Assembly (NCBI RefSeq): GCF_002754195.1
Contig: NZ_PEEU01000001.1
Span: forward strand, 496,001 to 560,000
Direction: 5' to 3'
Source: Flavobacterium sp. 9
GTDB taxonomy: Bacteria > Bacteroidota > Bacteroidia > Flavobacteriales > Flavobacteriaceae
DNA: 64,000 bases
Shown here: positions 24,706-34,409 of the stretch, piece by piece
How positions within the stretch are numbered: the first letter of the stretch is position 1
How the letters are laid out: each line of letters opens with the position of its first letter
The notes under the pieces: generated by a model
Told to the model about the DNA's origin: nothing
Database searches by the model: none
The model's input: the letters and a program-made list of their open reading frames with translations, nothing else
Program-made: the position numbers and the translations under genes

Positions 24706-27696
24706 ATGAAATACAACTTTACTCTCATCCTTATTATCACCCTTTTTAATTTAGCACATTCACAATCGATCGATGCAAGTTTAGTAGAGCTAAATTTCCA
24801 TGAAGACAGTGATCCTCAAAACTTTACAGCTACTAAATCCGGCTTCTATTTTTCAGCCACAGATGGTTACAATAAAAAAAACGGTCAGGAATTATGGTAC
24901 TCTGATGGCACAAAACAAGGAACGCAAATGATTAAGGATATTAAAACCGGTCTAAATTCTTCAAACCCAAGTTCATTAGTTGTCATCAATGACATTTTAT
25001 ATTTCACAGCTTCTGATGATTTACATGGTACTGAATTATGGAAAAGTGATGGAACTGAGCCTGGAACTAAAATCATTAAAGACATAAGACCAAACAATAG
25101 TGATGATTATTACGGTCCATCAGGTTTATTAAATTGTAATGGTAAATTATATTTTATTGCCACGAATGAAACTAATGGCTTTGAATTATGGACAAGTGAC
25201 GGGACTGAATCCGGAACTCATATGGTCAAAGATATAAATCCTAATGGAAACAGTAACCCCAATAGTTTATTTGTTTTTAAAAATAATCTATATTTTGTAG
25301 CTGACGATGGGGTAAATGGAACTCAACTATGGAAAACTGACGGAACAGAATCTGGAACTTTAATGGTTAATAAAATTAATCCAAAATATTCTGCATTCCA
25401 GTTTGGAAATCAATTTCTAGTTATGAATAATAATTTTTATTTTTTCGCAAATGATGGTGCAAAAGGTTTTGAATTATGGAAAAGTGATGGCACTGAATCT
25501 GGAACGACCATCGTAAAGGATATCATGCCGGGTTCTAATTCCAGTTCATATGTTATAAAAGGAGCAGTATTAAATAATTTAATAGTTTTTGAAGCTTATG
25601 ATGGAATTAATGGATCTGAAATATGGAAAAGTGATGGAACAGAATCTGGAACTTCACTGATTCGTAATATTAACAACACAACAGCTAACAGCATAAAGTA
25701 TAATAATAAGTTCATTGAATTTAATAATGAAGTATATTTTATTGCAGACGACAATATTCATGGTTTCGAAATATGGAAAACTGATGGAACATTGAATGGT
25801 ACAATTTTATTAAAAGATATTAATAATGGAGATGCATCGTCATATGTAGAAAATTTTTATGTCGATAAAATAAATAATAAACTTCTATTTTATGCTACCA
25901 CCACCAATTACTCAGAAAGAAAACTTTGGTCTAGTGATGGTACATTAAATGGTACATTTGAATTAGCAAATATTAAAGCCAAAAACATTTCAGGATTCAT
26001 ACCAAGCTTCGTTACTGTTAATAATGTTACCATTTTAACAGGTGAAAATGAAACAAATGGAAATGAATTATGGAGTACAGACGGAACAGTGGCTGGAACT
26101 TCTTTTTTTGCAGATCTAAATTATTCAAATAGCAGTAGTCCTTCTAAATTTACAGATGTTAATGGAAATATGTTTTTTAAAGCACAAGGAAAAGAATATG
26201 GAAAACAATTATTTAAAAGCGACGGAACTATTACTGGAACTCAATTAGTTAAAGATATAAATCCAGGCTATGATGCTATCGATGATCTCTCTGAAATGAA
26301 AGTAATAAATGGTACTTTATTTTTTAGTGCAATTGATGGTACCCATGGTTATGAATTATGGAAAAGTGATGGAACGGAAAATGGTACTGTTATAGTAAAA
26401 GACATAAATCCTGGTAATAACAGCAGCATGCAAAATTACAATAACAAACAGTCATTTACTGTAATCAATAATATTTTGTATTTCAATGCTACTGATGGAG
26501 TAAATGGTTTTGAATTATGGAGAAGTGATGGAACGGAGTCCGGAACTTATATGATCAAAGATATAAAAGCTGAAACAGGCATTTCTTTTGATGGTAGTTA
26601 TCCTCGAGAATTTACTTTACTAAATAATACAATTTATTTTATTGCTAATGATAATGTTGGTACTGGAATATGGAGTACAAATGGAACTGCGTCAGGAACA
26701 GTTAAAATAATAGATTTAAACGATATCAGAATCTTAAAGACAGTAAATAATAAATTAATGATTTTTGCTTCAACAGGAAATTCTGGACCAGATGCTTTAT
26801 GGATATCAGATGGAACTACAGCTGGAACAAAACATATAAAAACGTTTGCAACTAATGTAGATAGTGTTATTCAATATAGTACAATTTTCAATAATGAATT
26901 ATATTTTGTAGCTACGAGCCCTGATAGCTTTTTTAAAGCCCTTTATAGAACTGATGGAACTGTTGCTGGTACAATTTTATTATTTGATGGAGCAACTCTT
27001 CCAACATTGCCAAATCTTAGCATCAAGCATATTTTAACATGTGGTAATTATGTATATTTCACTATTCAGGATTTCTATAATACTGATAAAGAATTATGGA
27101 GGACGAATGGTAAAATAACCGAAAAAATAGCAGGATCCGACACTACAGATTTTATATATATAAGGAACTTGACTTGTTACAACGACAATCTATTATTTCT
27201 AGCTGAAATGTTTCCTCATAAAATATGGCTGATAAATGATAATATGAATAAACCCGTGGATCTAGACATAAATGTCTTAAATGGTTCAAATCTTACCGGA
27301 TATAATTCAATATTGGACTTAGGAGCAACAGCCAATAATTTATATCTCCAAGCTAACAATGATTTCAGTGGTAATGAACTTTACATTGCTAAAATAAATA
27401 ACTCCTCATTGGGTATTGAAGATCATTTAAATCCTAAAAGTGCCGATCTAAAACGAATAAATGTATATCCTAATCCTGCAAATAAAGCAGTAAATATTAA
27501 ATCTCTTGATAATTCAGAAATAAGTAAATTTGAAGTATGGGATTTAGTAGGTAAAAAAATTCACGCACAATTAAATGAAGACTTAAAAAGTGAAATAAAA
27601 TACGATGTGAGTAAATTACCTACTGGAATCTATTTCATTAAAGCAACATTCTCAGATGGAAAAATAAGTAATTCAAAATTGATTGTTAAACATTAA
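24706..27696 (+). CDS. ELWxxDGT-repeat protein with T9SS type-A sorting domain
   Basis: A 996-residue secreted protein with a signal peptide (LFNLAHSQ). I count about 16 copies of the ELWxSDGTxxGTxxxKDI motif spaced about 50-60 residues apart, the hallmark of the hyalin-like ELWxxDGT family, which forms a beta-propeller-like array. The last two copies are degenerate. The C-terminal 80 residues (VYPNPANKAVNIKS, FEVWDLVGKKI, LPTGIYFIKATF) are the Por-secretion type-A sorting domain, so it is exported by the type IX system and either anchored or released. Function unknown; surface adhesion or binding is plausible. It is transcribed alone and closed by a terminator. Confidence 0.92.
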   Translation: MKYNFTLILIITLFNLAHSQSIDASLVELNFHEDSDPQNFTATKSGFYFSATDGYNKKNGQELWYSDGTKQGTQMIKDIKTGLNSSNPSSLVVINDILYFTASDDLHGTELWKSDGTEPGTKIIKDIRPNNSDDYYGPSGLLNCNGKLYFIATNETNGFELWTSDGTESGTHMVKDINPNGNSNPNSLFVFKNNLYFVADDGVNGTQLWKTDGTESGTLMVNKINPKYSAFQFGNQFLVMNNNFYFFANDGAKGFELWKSDGTESGTTIVKDIMPGSNSSSYVIKGAVLNNLIVFEAYDGINGSEIWKSDGTESGTSLIRNINNTTANSIKYNNKFIEFNNEVYFIADDNIHGFEIWKTDGTLNGTILLKDINNGDASSYVENFYVDKINNKLLFYATTTNYSERKLWSSDGTLNGTFELANIKAKNISGFIPSFVTVNNVTILTGENETNGNELWSTDGTVAGTSFFADLNYSNSSSPSKFTDVNGNMFFKAQGKEYGKQLFKSDGTITGTQLVKDINPGYDAIDDLSEMKVINGTLFFSAIDGTHGYELWKSDGTENGTVIVKDINPGNNSSMQNYNNKQSFTVINNILYFNATDGVNGFELWRSDGTESGTYMIKDIKAETGISFDGSYPREFTLLNNTIYFIANDNVGTGIWSTNGTASGTVKIIDLNDIRILKTVNNKLMIFASTGNSGPDALWISDGTTAGTKHIKTFATNVDSVIQYSTIFNNELYFVATSPDSFFKALYRTDGTVAGTILLFDGATLPTLPNLSIKHILTCGNYVYFTIQDFYNTDKELWRTNGKITEKIAGSDTTDFIYIRNLTCYNDNLLFLAEMFPHKIWLINDNMNKPVDLDINVLNGSNLTGYNSILDLGATANNLYLQANNDFSGNELYIAKINNSSLGIEDHLNPKSADLKRINVYPNPANKAVNIKSLDNSEISKFEVWDLVGKKIHAQLNEDLKSEIKYDVSKLPTGIYFIKATFSDGKISNSKLIVKH

Positions 27697-27726
27697 AATA
27701 ACAATGTAAAGTTCATAATATCTCCT

Positions 27727-27757
27727 AATCCGTAAGGTCAAAAGACTTTACGGATTT
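27727..27757 (+). terminator. Rho-independent terminator
   Basis: AATCCGTAAGGTC (27727-27739) pairs with GACTTTACGGATT (27744-27756) with one G-T pair and loop AAAA. Confidence 0.85.
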
Positions 27758-27881
27758 TAAAAAAAAAATAGATCACACACTTAACTTCGGCAAAGCAAGG
27801 ATATCTTCTTCACAACTTAAATAGAAGACTTTTCAAAAGTAACATTAAAATACCAACCTTTTAGATTGACAAAAATTTTCC

Positions 27882-27889
27882 TAAATTTG
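27882..27889 (+). promoter_or_regulatory. -7 box of the AraC-type gene
   Basis: TAAATTTG, 19 bases before the ATG at 27909. No good TTTG at the expected -33 distance, which is usual for activator-dependent promoters. Confidence 0.5.
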
Positions 27890-27908
27890 AAATAAACTTT
27901 CTCTACAA

Positions 27909-28703
27909 ATGATTGATATAAAAACATTTGATCAGGCAACAGATTTAGAAAATCCGAGACGTGTTTTAAAATACATTCTCCTTTTTTGTACTTCAGGATC
28001 CGCTACGATTTCGGTAGATGAAAATGAATTTCTATTGACTGAAAATTGCGTTATTACGATAACTTCGGGACAAATTCATTATTTAAGGGATTTGCAAAAT
28101 GCAACCGGATTTGTTTTGGAATTTACTTATGATTTCTTTTGTAAAGATGATACTGATATGGAATTGATTTTCCATAATGGTTTGTTTTGTCATTTTGCAA
28201 TGAACGAAATGATTCAAGTTGAGAATCCTAAAGTTATTATGCGGGAATTAGAAGAAATCAAGAAAGAACTGATTGAAACTCCATATCAATATCAGATTTC
28301 AATTCACAGCCGAATCGAATTGATCTTAATTGAAATCAACCGCACCAAAATCAATCGTGGCGACGAAATCTACAAACCCGATGCTTTATTTCTTCATTTT
28401 CTGGAAACAGTTTTAAAGAATTTCGACAAGAATCTTTCTGTAAACGAAATTGCTGCTTTAATCAATACAACGGAATCAAAACTAAACGAACTTTCGAAAT
28501 TACACACCAATAAAACTGCTCAAAATGTAATTTTTGGATTAATTATTTCCGAAGCTAAACGTCTTTTTACGTATGAAAAACTATCTGTAAAAGAAGTCGC
28601 TTATGCATTGGGGTTTAATGATCCGTTTTATTTTTCAAATTTCTTCAAGAAACACACCAATATCTCTCCAAAATCTTATAAAGAAAAACTTGTTCTTTCT
28701 TAA
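27909..28703 (+). CDS. AraC-family transcriptional regulator
   Basis: A 264-residue regulator with a cupin-like N-terminal sensor (ILLFCTSGSATISVDENEFLLTENCVITITSGQIHYL) and a C-terminal double HTH (LSVNEIAALINTTESKLNELSKLHT and LSVKEVAYALGFNDPFYFSNFFKKHTNISPKSYK). It is followed by DoxX and cupin genes in the same direction, after an 87-base gap, which are likely its targets. Effector unknown. Confidence 0.9.
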   Translation: MIDIKTFDQATDLENPRRVLKYILLFCTSGSATISVDENEFLLTENCVITITSGQIHYLRDLQNATGFVLEFTYDFFCKDDTDMELIFHNGLFCHFAMNEMIQVENPKVIMRELEEIKKELIETPYQYQISIHSRIELILIEINRTKINRGDEIYKPDALFLHFLETVLKNFDKNLSVNEIAALINTTESKLNELSKLHTNKTAQNVIFGLIISEAKRLFTYEKLSVKEVAYALGFNDPFYFSNFFKKHTNISPKSYKEKLVLS

Positions 28704-28790
28704 TTACATGCTTTTTCCAAGATTCTCTATTCTTTAGCAAGCGTACTTGCAACATCTTTGTATCAGTAATAATTACTTATAAAATAGTAT

Positions 28791-29222
28791 ATGAAAAGAT
28801 ATCAGGATTATGCAGTTTTGCTTTTGCGAATTGCCTTAGCAACAGGGTTTTTATCTGCCGTTTCGAGTCGGTTAGGATTTTGGGGGAATTATTCTTCGGG
28901 TTGGGAAAGCTTTTTAGTTTATACGGAAAAAGTAAATTCTTTTGCTCCAAAAAATTTTATTCTCCCAATTGCGATTGCAGCAACTATTGCCGAATCGGTT
29001 TTGGGTTTACTCCTACTAATTGGTTATCAGACAAAATATGTTTCGATTGCTGCGGCACTTTTAACTTTTCTATTTGCGCTCGCAATGACGTATTCTTTTG
29101 GTGTAAAAGATCCTTTAGATTATTCGGTATTTGTATTTTCTATGGCCGCTTTTCTTTTATCAACTGTGGAAAAATACAGATGGAGTTTAGATGAAATTAT
29201 TTCGAAAAATAAAACAAATTAA
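28791..29222 (+). CDS. DoxX-family membrane protein
   Basis: A 143-residue inner-membrane protein with four TM helices (about 7-25, 55-75, 80-100, 105-125) and the DoxX signature LLLRIALATGFL plus ESVLGLLLLIGYQTKYVSIAAALLTFLFA. DoxX-like proteins are linked to quinone or redox stress. It lies 11 bases before the cupin gene, so they are one operon, probably under the upstream AraC regulator. Confidence 0.85.
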   Translation: MKRYQDYAVLLLRIALATGFLSAVSSRLGFWGNYSSGWESFLVYTEKVNSFAPKNFILPIAIAATIAESVLGLLLLIGYQTKYVSIAAALLTFLFALAMTYSFGVKDPLDYSVFVFSMAAFLLSTVEKYRWSLDEIISKNKTN

Positions 29223-29233
29223 AAATTATTAAA

Positions 29234-29578
29234 ATGGAAAAACAAATCACAAAAAGCAGCGAAATAGATTGGAAACCGCTTGCTGAAGAAGGTATTAAAA
29301 CAGACGGTATTTATATAAAATTTTTACGTTTTGATGCTGTAACAAAAAGGCCTCCAACATTTTTATTAAAATTTGATACAGGCGCTTCGTATCCAAATCA
29401 TATTCATCCTGCGGGAGAAGAAATCTATGTTCTTGAAGGTGAAGTTCGCTCTGGAAAAGACGAATTAAAAGCCGGAGATTATTTATACATGCCACCCGGA
29501 AGTACACATTCGGTATTTTCAAGAACTGGTTGTACTTTATTATTTAATGTTCCGGAAGAAGTGGTTATTTTAAAATAA
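29234..29578 (+). CDS. Small cupin protein (ChrR-like)
   Basis: A 114-residue single-domain cupin. Metal ligands are visible in NHIHPAGEEIYVLEGE (two His and a Glu) and GSTHSVF (His). FDTGASYPNHIHP and AGDYLYMPPGSTHS match the ChrR-type cupin pattern. Together with DoxX and the downstream quinone-reductase-like enzyme it points to a stress-detoxification group. Confidence 0.88.
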   Translation: MEKQITKSSEIDWKPLAEEGIKTDGIYIKFLRFDAVTKRPPTFLLKFDTGASYPNHIHPAGEEIYVLEGEVRSGKDELKAGDYLYMPPGSTHSVFSRTGCTLLFNVPEEVVILK

Positions 29579-29594
29579 ATCGATTTGAATTAGA

Positions 29595-29631
29595 AACAAA
29601 AAAGCAAGCTTAATTAGCTTGCTTTTTGTTT
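29595..29631. terminator. Bidirectional terminator between convergent genes
   Basis: AACAAAAAAGCAAGCTTAA / TTAGCTTGCTTTTTGTT forms a long stem between the cupin gene and the minus-strand dehydrogenase gene. Confidence 0.88.
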
Positions 29632-29641
29632 TATTAATTGC

Positions 29642-30655
29642 TTAGAATCTAATAGCAATTTTACCAATTGTTTTTCCGGATTCTAATAGTTGATGTGCTT
29701 CTTTGAAGTTTGCAACCGTCAAACCATTCAAAGTTGTTTTTAAAGTAGACTGAATAGTTCCGTTATCTAATAAATTCGCCAGTTTATTTAAAATATGATG
29801 TTGTTGAATGATATCTTCTGTTTGAAACATAGAACGCGTAAACATTAATTCCCAATGAAAACTGGCGCTTTTGCCTTTTAACTGACGAAGATTTACTGAC
29901 TCTACAGGATCACTAATTGAACCAATATGTCCCTGAGGTTTTATCAACTCCACAAATGCATCCCAATATTGGTTTACATCGACAAAGTCTAAAATAAAAT
30001 CAACATTTTGGAAACCTGCATTACGAACTTCTTCTACCAAATTTCTATGGTTTACCACAAAATCTGCGCCTTGTTCTTTACACCAATCAATTGATTCAGA
30101 ACGAGAAGCTGTAGCGATTACAGTCAATCCGGCAATCTTTTTTGCCAACTGAATCGCGATCGATCCAACTCCGCCTGCTCCGCCAATTATTAAAATAGTT
30201 TTGCCTTTATCTTTTTCCGGATCAATACGAATTCTGTCAAATAAAATTTCCCAAGCTGTTAATCCGGTTAATGGCATTACAGTGGCTTGTTCTATAGAAA
30301 TTGATTTTGGTTTATGACCAACAATTCGTTCGTCGATTATTTGATATTCGGCATTACTTCCTTGTTTATTAAGATCTCCGGCATAATAAACTTCGTCGCC
30401 AACTTTAAACAAACTTACTTTATCGCCAATCGCTTCTACAATTCCAACCGCATCCCAACCAATAATTTTTGGCGTTTCGAGAACAGTATCTTTTGCACTA
30501 TTTTGACGTATCTTAAAATCTACCGGATTTACAGAAACTGCTTCAATTTTGACTAATAAATCGTGTGATCCCGGAACTGGTTTTGAAGTTTCAAATTCAA
30601 TAAAACTATCTTCCTTTTCCATTGATAATGAGGTTTTAAATCCTATTGCTTTCAT
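29642..30655 (-). CDS. Zinc-type alcohol dehydrogenase-like / quinone oxidoreductase (MDR)
   Basis: A 337-residue medium-chain dehydrogenase/reductase. The N-terminal GroES-like domain (KIEAVSVNPVDFKIRQ, GWDAVGIVEAIGDKVSLFKVGDEVYYAG) lacks the Cys and His zinc ligands of true alcohol dehydrogenases; the Rossmann domain has GGAGGVGSIAIQLAKK for NADPH. Best fits the ZADH/QOR-like enzymes that reduce quinones or enones. I chose the ATG at 30655 (MKAIGFKTSL) because a TATCTTTG -7 box lies just upstream, inside the longer possible reading frame that would start at 30745. Confidence 0.9.
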   Translation of the reverse strand: MKAIGFKTSLSMEKEDSFIEFETSKPVPGSHDLLVKIEAVSVNPVDFKIRQNSAKDTVLETPKIIGWDAVGIVEAIGDKVSLFKVGDEVYYAGDLNKQGSNAEYQIIDERIVGHKPKSISIEQATVMPLTGLTAWEILFDRIRIDPEKDKGKTILIIGGAGGVGSIAIQLAKKIAGLTVIATASRSESIDWCKEQGADFVVNHRNLVEEVRNAGFQNVDFILDFVDVNQYWDAFVELIKPQGHIGSISDPVESVNLRQLKGKSASFHWELMFTRSMFQTEDIIQQHHILNKLANLLDNGTIQSTLKTTLNGLTVANFKEAHQLLESGKTIGKIAIRF

Positions 30656-30686
30656 ATTATTTGTCTTTTTATTTAAACTTATATTA

Positions 30687-30694
30687 CAAAGATA
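30687..30694 (-). promoter_or_regulatory. -7 box of the dehydrogenase gene
   Basis: TATCTTTG read on the minus strand, 31 bases before the ATG at 30655. It supports the shorter start. Two GTAC tetramers 17 bases apart (30720 and 30741) lie further upstream and might be a redox-regulator site. Confidence 0.5.
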
Positions 30695-30960
30695 CATACA
30701 AAGAAACGTCTTGAAATTGTACAAATGCACTATGATTCTGTACATCTTTATCGTTAATTAGCTTTGCTGGATTTTAATAAAATAATGAAGTTTAAACAGC
30801 TTCTTTTCTTACAAAATTCAATTTTAACAACGATTGCCATAATTAAATCCTATTTTTGATATTCCTTTCAGGCAATTTGTCAAGCAACTTCATCTTTTAA
30901 ATTAAATGAATTAAACGCATTATTGCCATATAAAACTATTGTAACCTTATATTTTTAAGT

Positions 30961-31637
30961 ATGAATGTTCTACTCATTGAAGATGATAAACGCATTAGCG
31001 AATTTATTGTAAAGGGTTTAGAAGAAAACAATTTTACGGTACATCTGGCAGAAACTGGCGAAATTGCCCGAGAACTTGTCCAAAATGATACGTGGGATAT
31101 TATTTTAATGGATATTATGCTTCCGGGAATTGATGGCATTCAGCTGACTAAATTAATGCGTTTCAAGAAAATTCATACACCAATATTAATGCTCAGCGCG
31201 CTTAGTGATACTGATGATAAAGTAAATGCACTCGATTCTGGTGCCGATGATTATTTGGTTAAACCTTTCCATTTTAAAGAGTTAATTTCGAGAGTAAACG
31301 CATTAACGCGAAGAACTAAATTTAATTACGACAAGGAAGAAACTTTATACACTTTAGGAAGTTTAACCATAAATCCCGAAGAACATAAGGTTGCCGAAAA
31401 TGACGAATTGATCGATTTATCTCCAAGGGAATATAAATTGCTATTGTTTTTATTAGAAAACAGAAATAAAGTAATGTCCAGAACGCAAATCTTAAATGCC
31501 GTTTGGGCATTAATTATGATAATAATACCAATGTTGTTGATGTTTATATTTCTTATTTGAGAAACAAAATTGAGCAAAACCATAAATTTATCCATACCAT
31601 AAAAGGAACCGGATATATGCTTAAAGAACAATCATGA
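30961..31637 (+). pseudogene. OmpR-family response regulator broken by a one-base deletion
   Basis: Receiver domain intact: acidic pair in LIEDD (Asp 8, 9), phosphoacceptor Asp 51 in LMDIMLPG, and Lys 101 in YLVKPF. The winged-helix domain starts normally (YTLGSLTINPEEHKVAE, LSPREYKLLLFLLENRNKVMSRTQIL), but after Trp 182 the frame shifts at GTTTGGGCATT (31501-31511) and ends at 31560 with a hydrophobic tail. In the +1-corrected frame the expected end appears: INYDNNTNVVDVYISYLRNK and IHTIKGTGYMLKEQS with stop at 31635-31637. Adding one G to the GGG at 31505-31507 gives a 225-residue protein, the normal family length, whose stop overlaps the kinase start (ATGA). Either a real inactivating mutation or an assembly error in a short G-run. 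Confidence 0.9.
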
Positions 31638-32992
31638 AAATACGCAATCGGTTTACATTAATATCCTCTTTCACTTTTAGCATTGTATTTGTCATTGCTT
31701 CAATCATCACGTACTTTTCATTCTATAGTTATTCTGAGAAAATTGTTTATAATGAACTACAAAAAACCTGTTTGTTAACTGGTATTTTTTACCTCGAAAA
31801 AGACGAATTACCTCAAAATCAACATTTGATAATTGGTCAGCAATTCCGCGAAAATTCACTCGAAATTATAACACGCGTTTACAACAAAAAAAATCAGATT
31901 GTATATGGCGATAAAGAAACAGATAAAAACATAAATGCAGAAAAACTGGATTATATTCGAAAGAATAGAAAACTGAGTTTTAAGTCTAATCATCATTTTT
32001 ACTTTGGAAGTTTTTATCATGATAATCAAGGTGATTTTGTTGTTTTTGTAAAGAAAAACGATGTCGAATTTAAAACCATTACAAACAGATTATTAATCAT
32101 TATGATTCTGGTTTTAATTACCGGATTAATTACCATTTATATTGTAAGTCGCGTGCTTTCGAATCTTGCCTATAGTCCAATAAAAAACATTATCAATCAG
32201 GTAAATGATATCGAAGCTTCGTCTCTTGATCGGCATATTGTTTCGCCAAATACCAAAGATGATATTCAGGAATTAATCGAAACATACAACAATCTGTTTA
32301 AGCGACTTTCGGACACATTTATCATTCAGAAGAATTTTATAAACTATGTTTCGCACGAATTCAAAACACCTTTAACTGCAATCTCTGGAAATCTCGAAGT
32401 ATTTGCTCAAAAAGACAGAACGAGCGCAGAATACAAAGAAATGTCTGAAAAAGTATTAGAAAACGTGTATCAAATCGAAGATACAATGAACACGCTTATG
32501 TTACTTTCTGGATTGAAAGGCAACACTGAATTGAACGAAATTTTTAGGGTTGATGAATTGGTTTGGGATATTAACGATCAATTACCCGAAGTTCATAAAC
32601 TGAAAGATGCGCAGATACAAATTGCCATTGAAATTGTAAACGATAAACTTCTCTCGATAAAAGGAAACAGCAACGAAATCAAAATTGCTTTATACAATAT
32701 CATAGAAAATGCCGTGAAATATTCGAACGGAAATCCTATAAAAATAAGTCTATTACAAGAGAATAATCAGCTTAAAATTGTAATCGAAGACCACGGAACC
32801 GGTATTAACGAAGACGACTTAAAATTCATCAAACAAACCTTTTACAGAGGTAAAAATGTTAATGATATAAAAGGAAGCGGCGTTGGACTTTCTCTGGCAA
32901 ACATTATCTTCAAACAGAACAATATCGATTTTACAATTACTTCAAAAAAAGATGTAGGAACTACTGTAATACTATTATTTCCGCCACTCTAA
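31634..32992 (+). CDS. Sensor histidine kinase
   Basis: A 452-residue membrane kinase. TM1 is about 10-30, a periplasmic sensor follows, TM2 is about 153-172, then a HAMP linker. The dimerisation domain has NYVSHEFKTPLTAISG with phospho-accepting His 241, and the ATPase domain has the N box NIIENAVKYS, G1 EDHGTGI and G2 GSGVGLSLANII. Its ATG would overlap the stop of the corrected response regulator, so the two are one operon. The metal-type RND exporter downstream suggests a CusS/CzcS-like role, sensing periplasmic metal; this is inference. Confidence 0.92.
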   Translation: MKIRNRFTLISSFTFSIVFVIASIITYFSFYSYSEKIVYNELQKTCLLTGIFYLEKDELPQNQHLIIGQQFRENSLEIITRVYNKKNQIVYGDKETDKNINAEKLDYIRKNRKLSFKSNHHFYFGSFYHDNQGDFVVFVKKNDVEFKTITNRLLIIMILVLITGLITIYIVSRVLSNLAYSPIKNIINQVNDIEASSLDRHIVSPNTKDDIQELIETYNNLFKRLSDTFIIQKNFINYVSHEFKTPLTAISGNLEVFAQKDRTSAEYKEMSEKVLENVYQIEDTMNTLMLLSGLKGNTELNEIFRVDELVWDINDQLPEVHKLKDAQIQIAIEIVNDKLLSIKGNSNEIKIALYNIIENAVKYSNGNPIKISLLQENNQLKIVIEDHGTGINEDDLKFIKQTFYRGKNVNDIKGSGVGLSLANIIFKQNNIDFTITSKKDVGTTVILLFPPL

Positions 32993-33058
32993 TCGTTTTC
33001 TAATGTAGTTGCAACTCCTTTCTAACTGACCTCAAATTAGGGTTTAATATGCCGCAGA

Positions 33059-33066
33059 TAGCTTTG
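33059..33066 (+). promoter_or_regulatory. -7 box of the heavy-metal efflux operon
   Basis: TAGCTTTG, 24 bases before the start at 33090. There is no TTTG at -33, consistent with a promoter needing an activator such as the neighbouring response regulator. Confidence 0.5.
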
Positions 33067-33089
33067 CACCATATTAAAAACAACTTAAT

Positions 33090-34376
33090 TTGAAACGTAT
33101 ACTTCTAACCCTGCTCGTTATTGTATCGCACAAAAGTGTGGCACAAATTGCTACAATAAACGATACAATTGTTCTTTCCCGAACTCAAGCTGAGGCTTTG
33201 TTTTTGGAAAAAAACATTTCTCTTATTTCCGAAAAACTAAACATCGACATTGCTGATGCACAAGTTATTCAGGCTAAATTATGGCCGAATCCTACTCTTA
33301 CAATTGGTGAAATCAATCTTTGGCACAATGCCACAGCTGCTGAAGTTCCTCCGCTTTGGGGAAATTTCGGAAAAACATCTCAAGTTACAGCAGAATTAGA
33401 ACAACTGATTCAAACTGCAGGAAAACGCAAAAAGATGATTGCCATGGAAAAAGTTGGCGTTGATATCGCCAAAGAATACTTTAAAACTTTTTTACGAAAT
33501 CTAAAAATTGAGTTTAGAGGTAATCTTACTGAACTGCAATATACGCAAGCACAGGAAGCCATTTATACAAAGCAACTTTCGTCGATGCAAACTTTAATCA
33601 AAGCTTATAGCAATCAGGTTGCACAAGGCAATGTTGGCAGAGGCGAATACATTAGACTAAAAGCTTCCGAATTACAATTCGTAAAAGAAATCGCTGATCT
33701 CAAAAAAGAAAACAATTCATTGCAAAAAGAACTTAAAGTCTTAATGAATCTTCCTGCGACAAGCTTTATCAAACTTACAGATGAAGGTTTTGTTCCTGAT
33801 AATAAAAATATCGACAACATAAATCTGGGCAATCTTATGGCTTCCGCAGTAGAAAATCGTCCTGATATGAAGGTTATTAAACTTGGAAACGATTACAACG
33901 ATAATAAATATAAATATGAAAAGGCAATGCGAACGCCAGACGTTACACTTGGTATTAGTTACGACCGTGGTGCAAGTACGATGAATGATTTTGTGGGACT
34001 TGGTTTTGCGCTCGATCTTCCGTTTTTTAATAGAAATCAAGGAAATATCAAAGCGGCTAAAATAGCAATCGATCAAGGTAAATTACTTGCCGAAGAAAAA
34101 ACTATAAGTGTTAAAGCAGAAGTTTTACAAGCTTATGAAGATTTAATTGTGACAAAAAAATTATACGAAAGTGTCGATGCTAATTACGAAGCAGATTTAG
34201 ACAAACTTCTGGAAAGCTATCGCAAAAACTTCATGCAACGAAACACAAGCATGTTAGAATATCTTGATTTTGTTGATGCTTATTTAGACAACAAATCGAT
34301 TCTGTTAAACTCTAAAAAAGATCTTAATAAAAATCTTGAAGAACTGCGTTATATCGCCGGTCAGGAAATCAATTAA
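33090..34376 (+). CDS. TolC-family outer-membrane channel (CusC/CzcC-like)
   Basis: A 428-residue outer-membrane efflux protein with a signal peptide (LLTLLVIVSHKSVAQ). Two TolC-type repeats are visible with SEKLNIDIADAQVIQAKLWPNPTLTIG and ENRPDMKVIKLGNDYNDNKYKYEKAMRTPDVTLGISYDRG. No lipobox is present. Translation must start at the TTG at 33090 (MKRILLTL), since the only nearby upstream ATG (33049) is out of frame. First gene of a three-gene exporter operon. Confidence 0.9.
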   Translation: MKRILLTLLVIVSHKSVAQIATINDTIVLSRTQAEALFLEKNISLISEKLNIDIADAQVIQAKLWPNPTLTIGEINLWHNATAAEVPPLWGNFGKTSQVTAELEQLIQTAGKRKKMIAMEKVGVDIAKEYFKTFLRNLKIEFRGNLTELQYTQAQEAIYTKQLSSMQTLIKAYSNQVAQGNVGRGEYIRLKASELQFVKEIADLKKENNSLQKELKVLMNLPATSFIKLTDEGFVPDNKNIDNINLGNLMASAVENRPDMKVIKLGNDYNDNKYKYEKAMRTPDVTLGISYDRGASTMNDFVGLGFALDLPFFNRNQGNIKAAKIAIDQGKLLAEEKTISVKAEVLQAYEDLIVTKKLYESVDANYEADLDKLLESYRKNFMQRNTSMLEYLDFVDAYLDNKSILLNSKKDLNKNLEELRYIAGQEIN

Positions 34377-34409
34377 ATCTAATTCTCTAAAAAAATAATA
34401 ACAAACATA

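Noticed and set aside
30720..30744. GTAC-N17-GTAC as an HxlR-type operator
   Set aside because: Four-base half-sites are too short, and no HxlR gene lies nearby; noted only in the promoter entry.
30656..30745. Longer N-terminus of the dehydrogenase
   Set aside because: The extra residues are hydrophobic and Cys-rich and contain a good -7 promoter box on the coding strand; the family start is at 30655.
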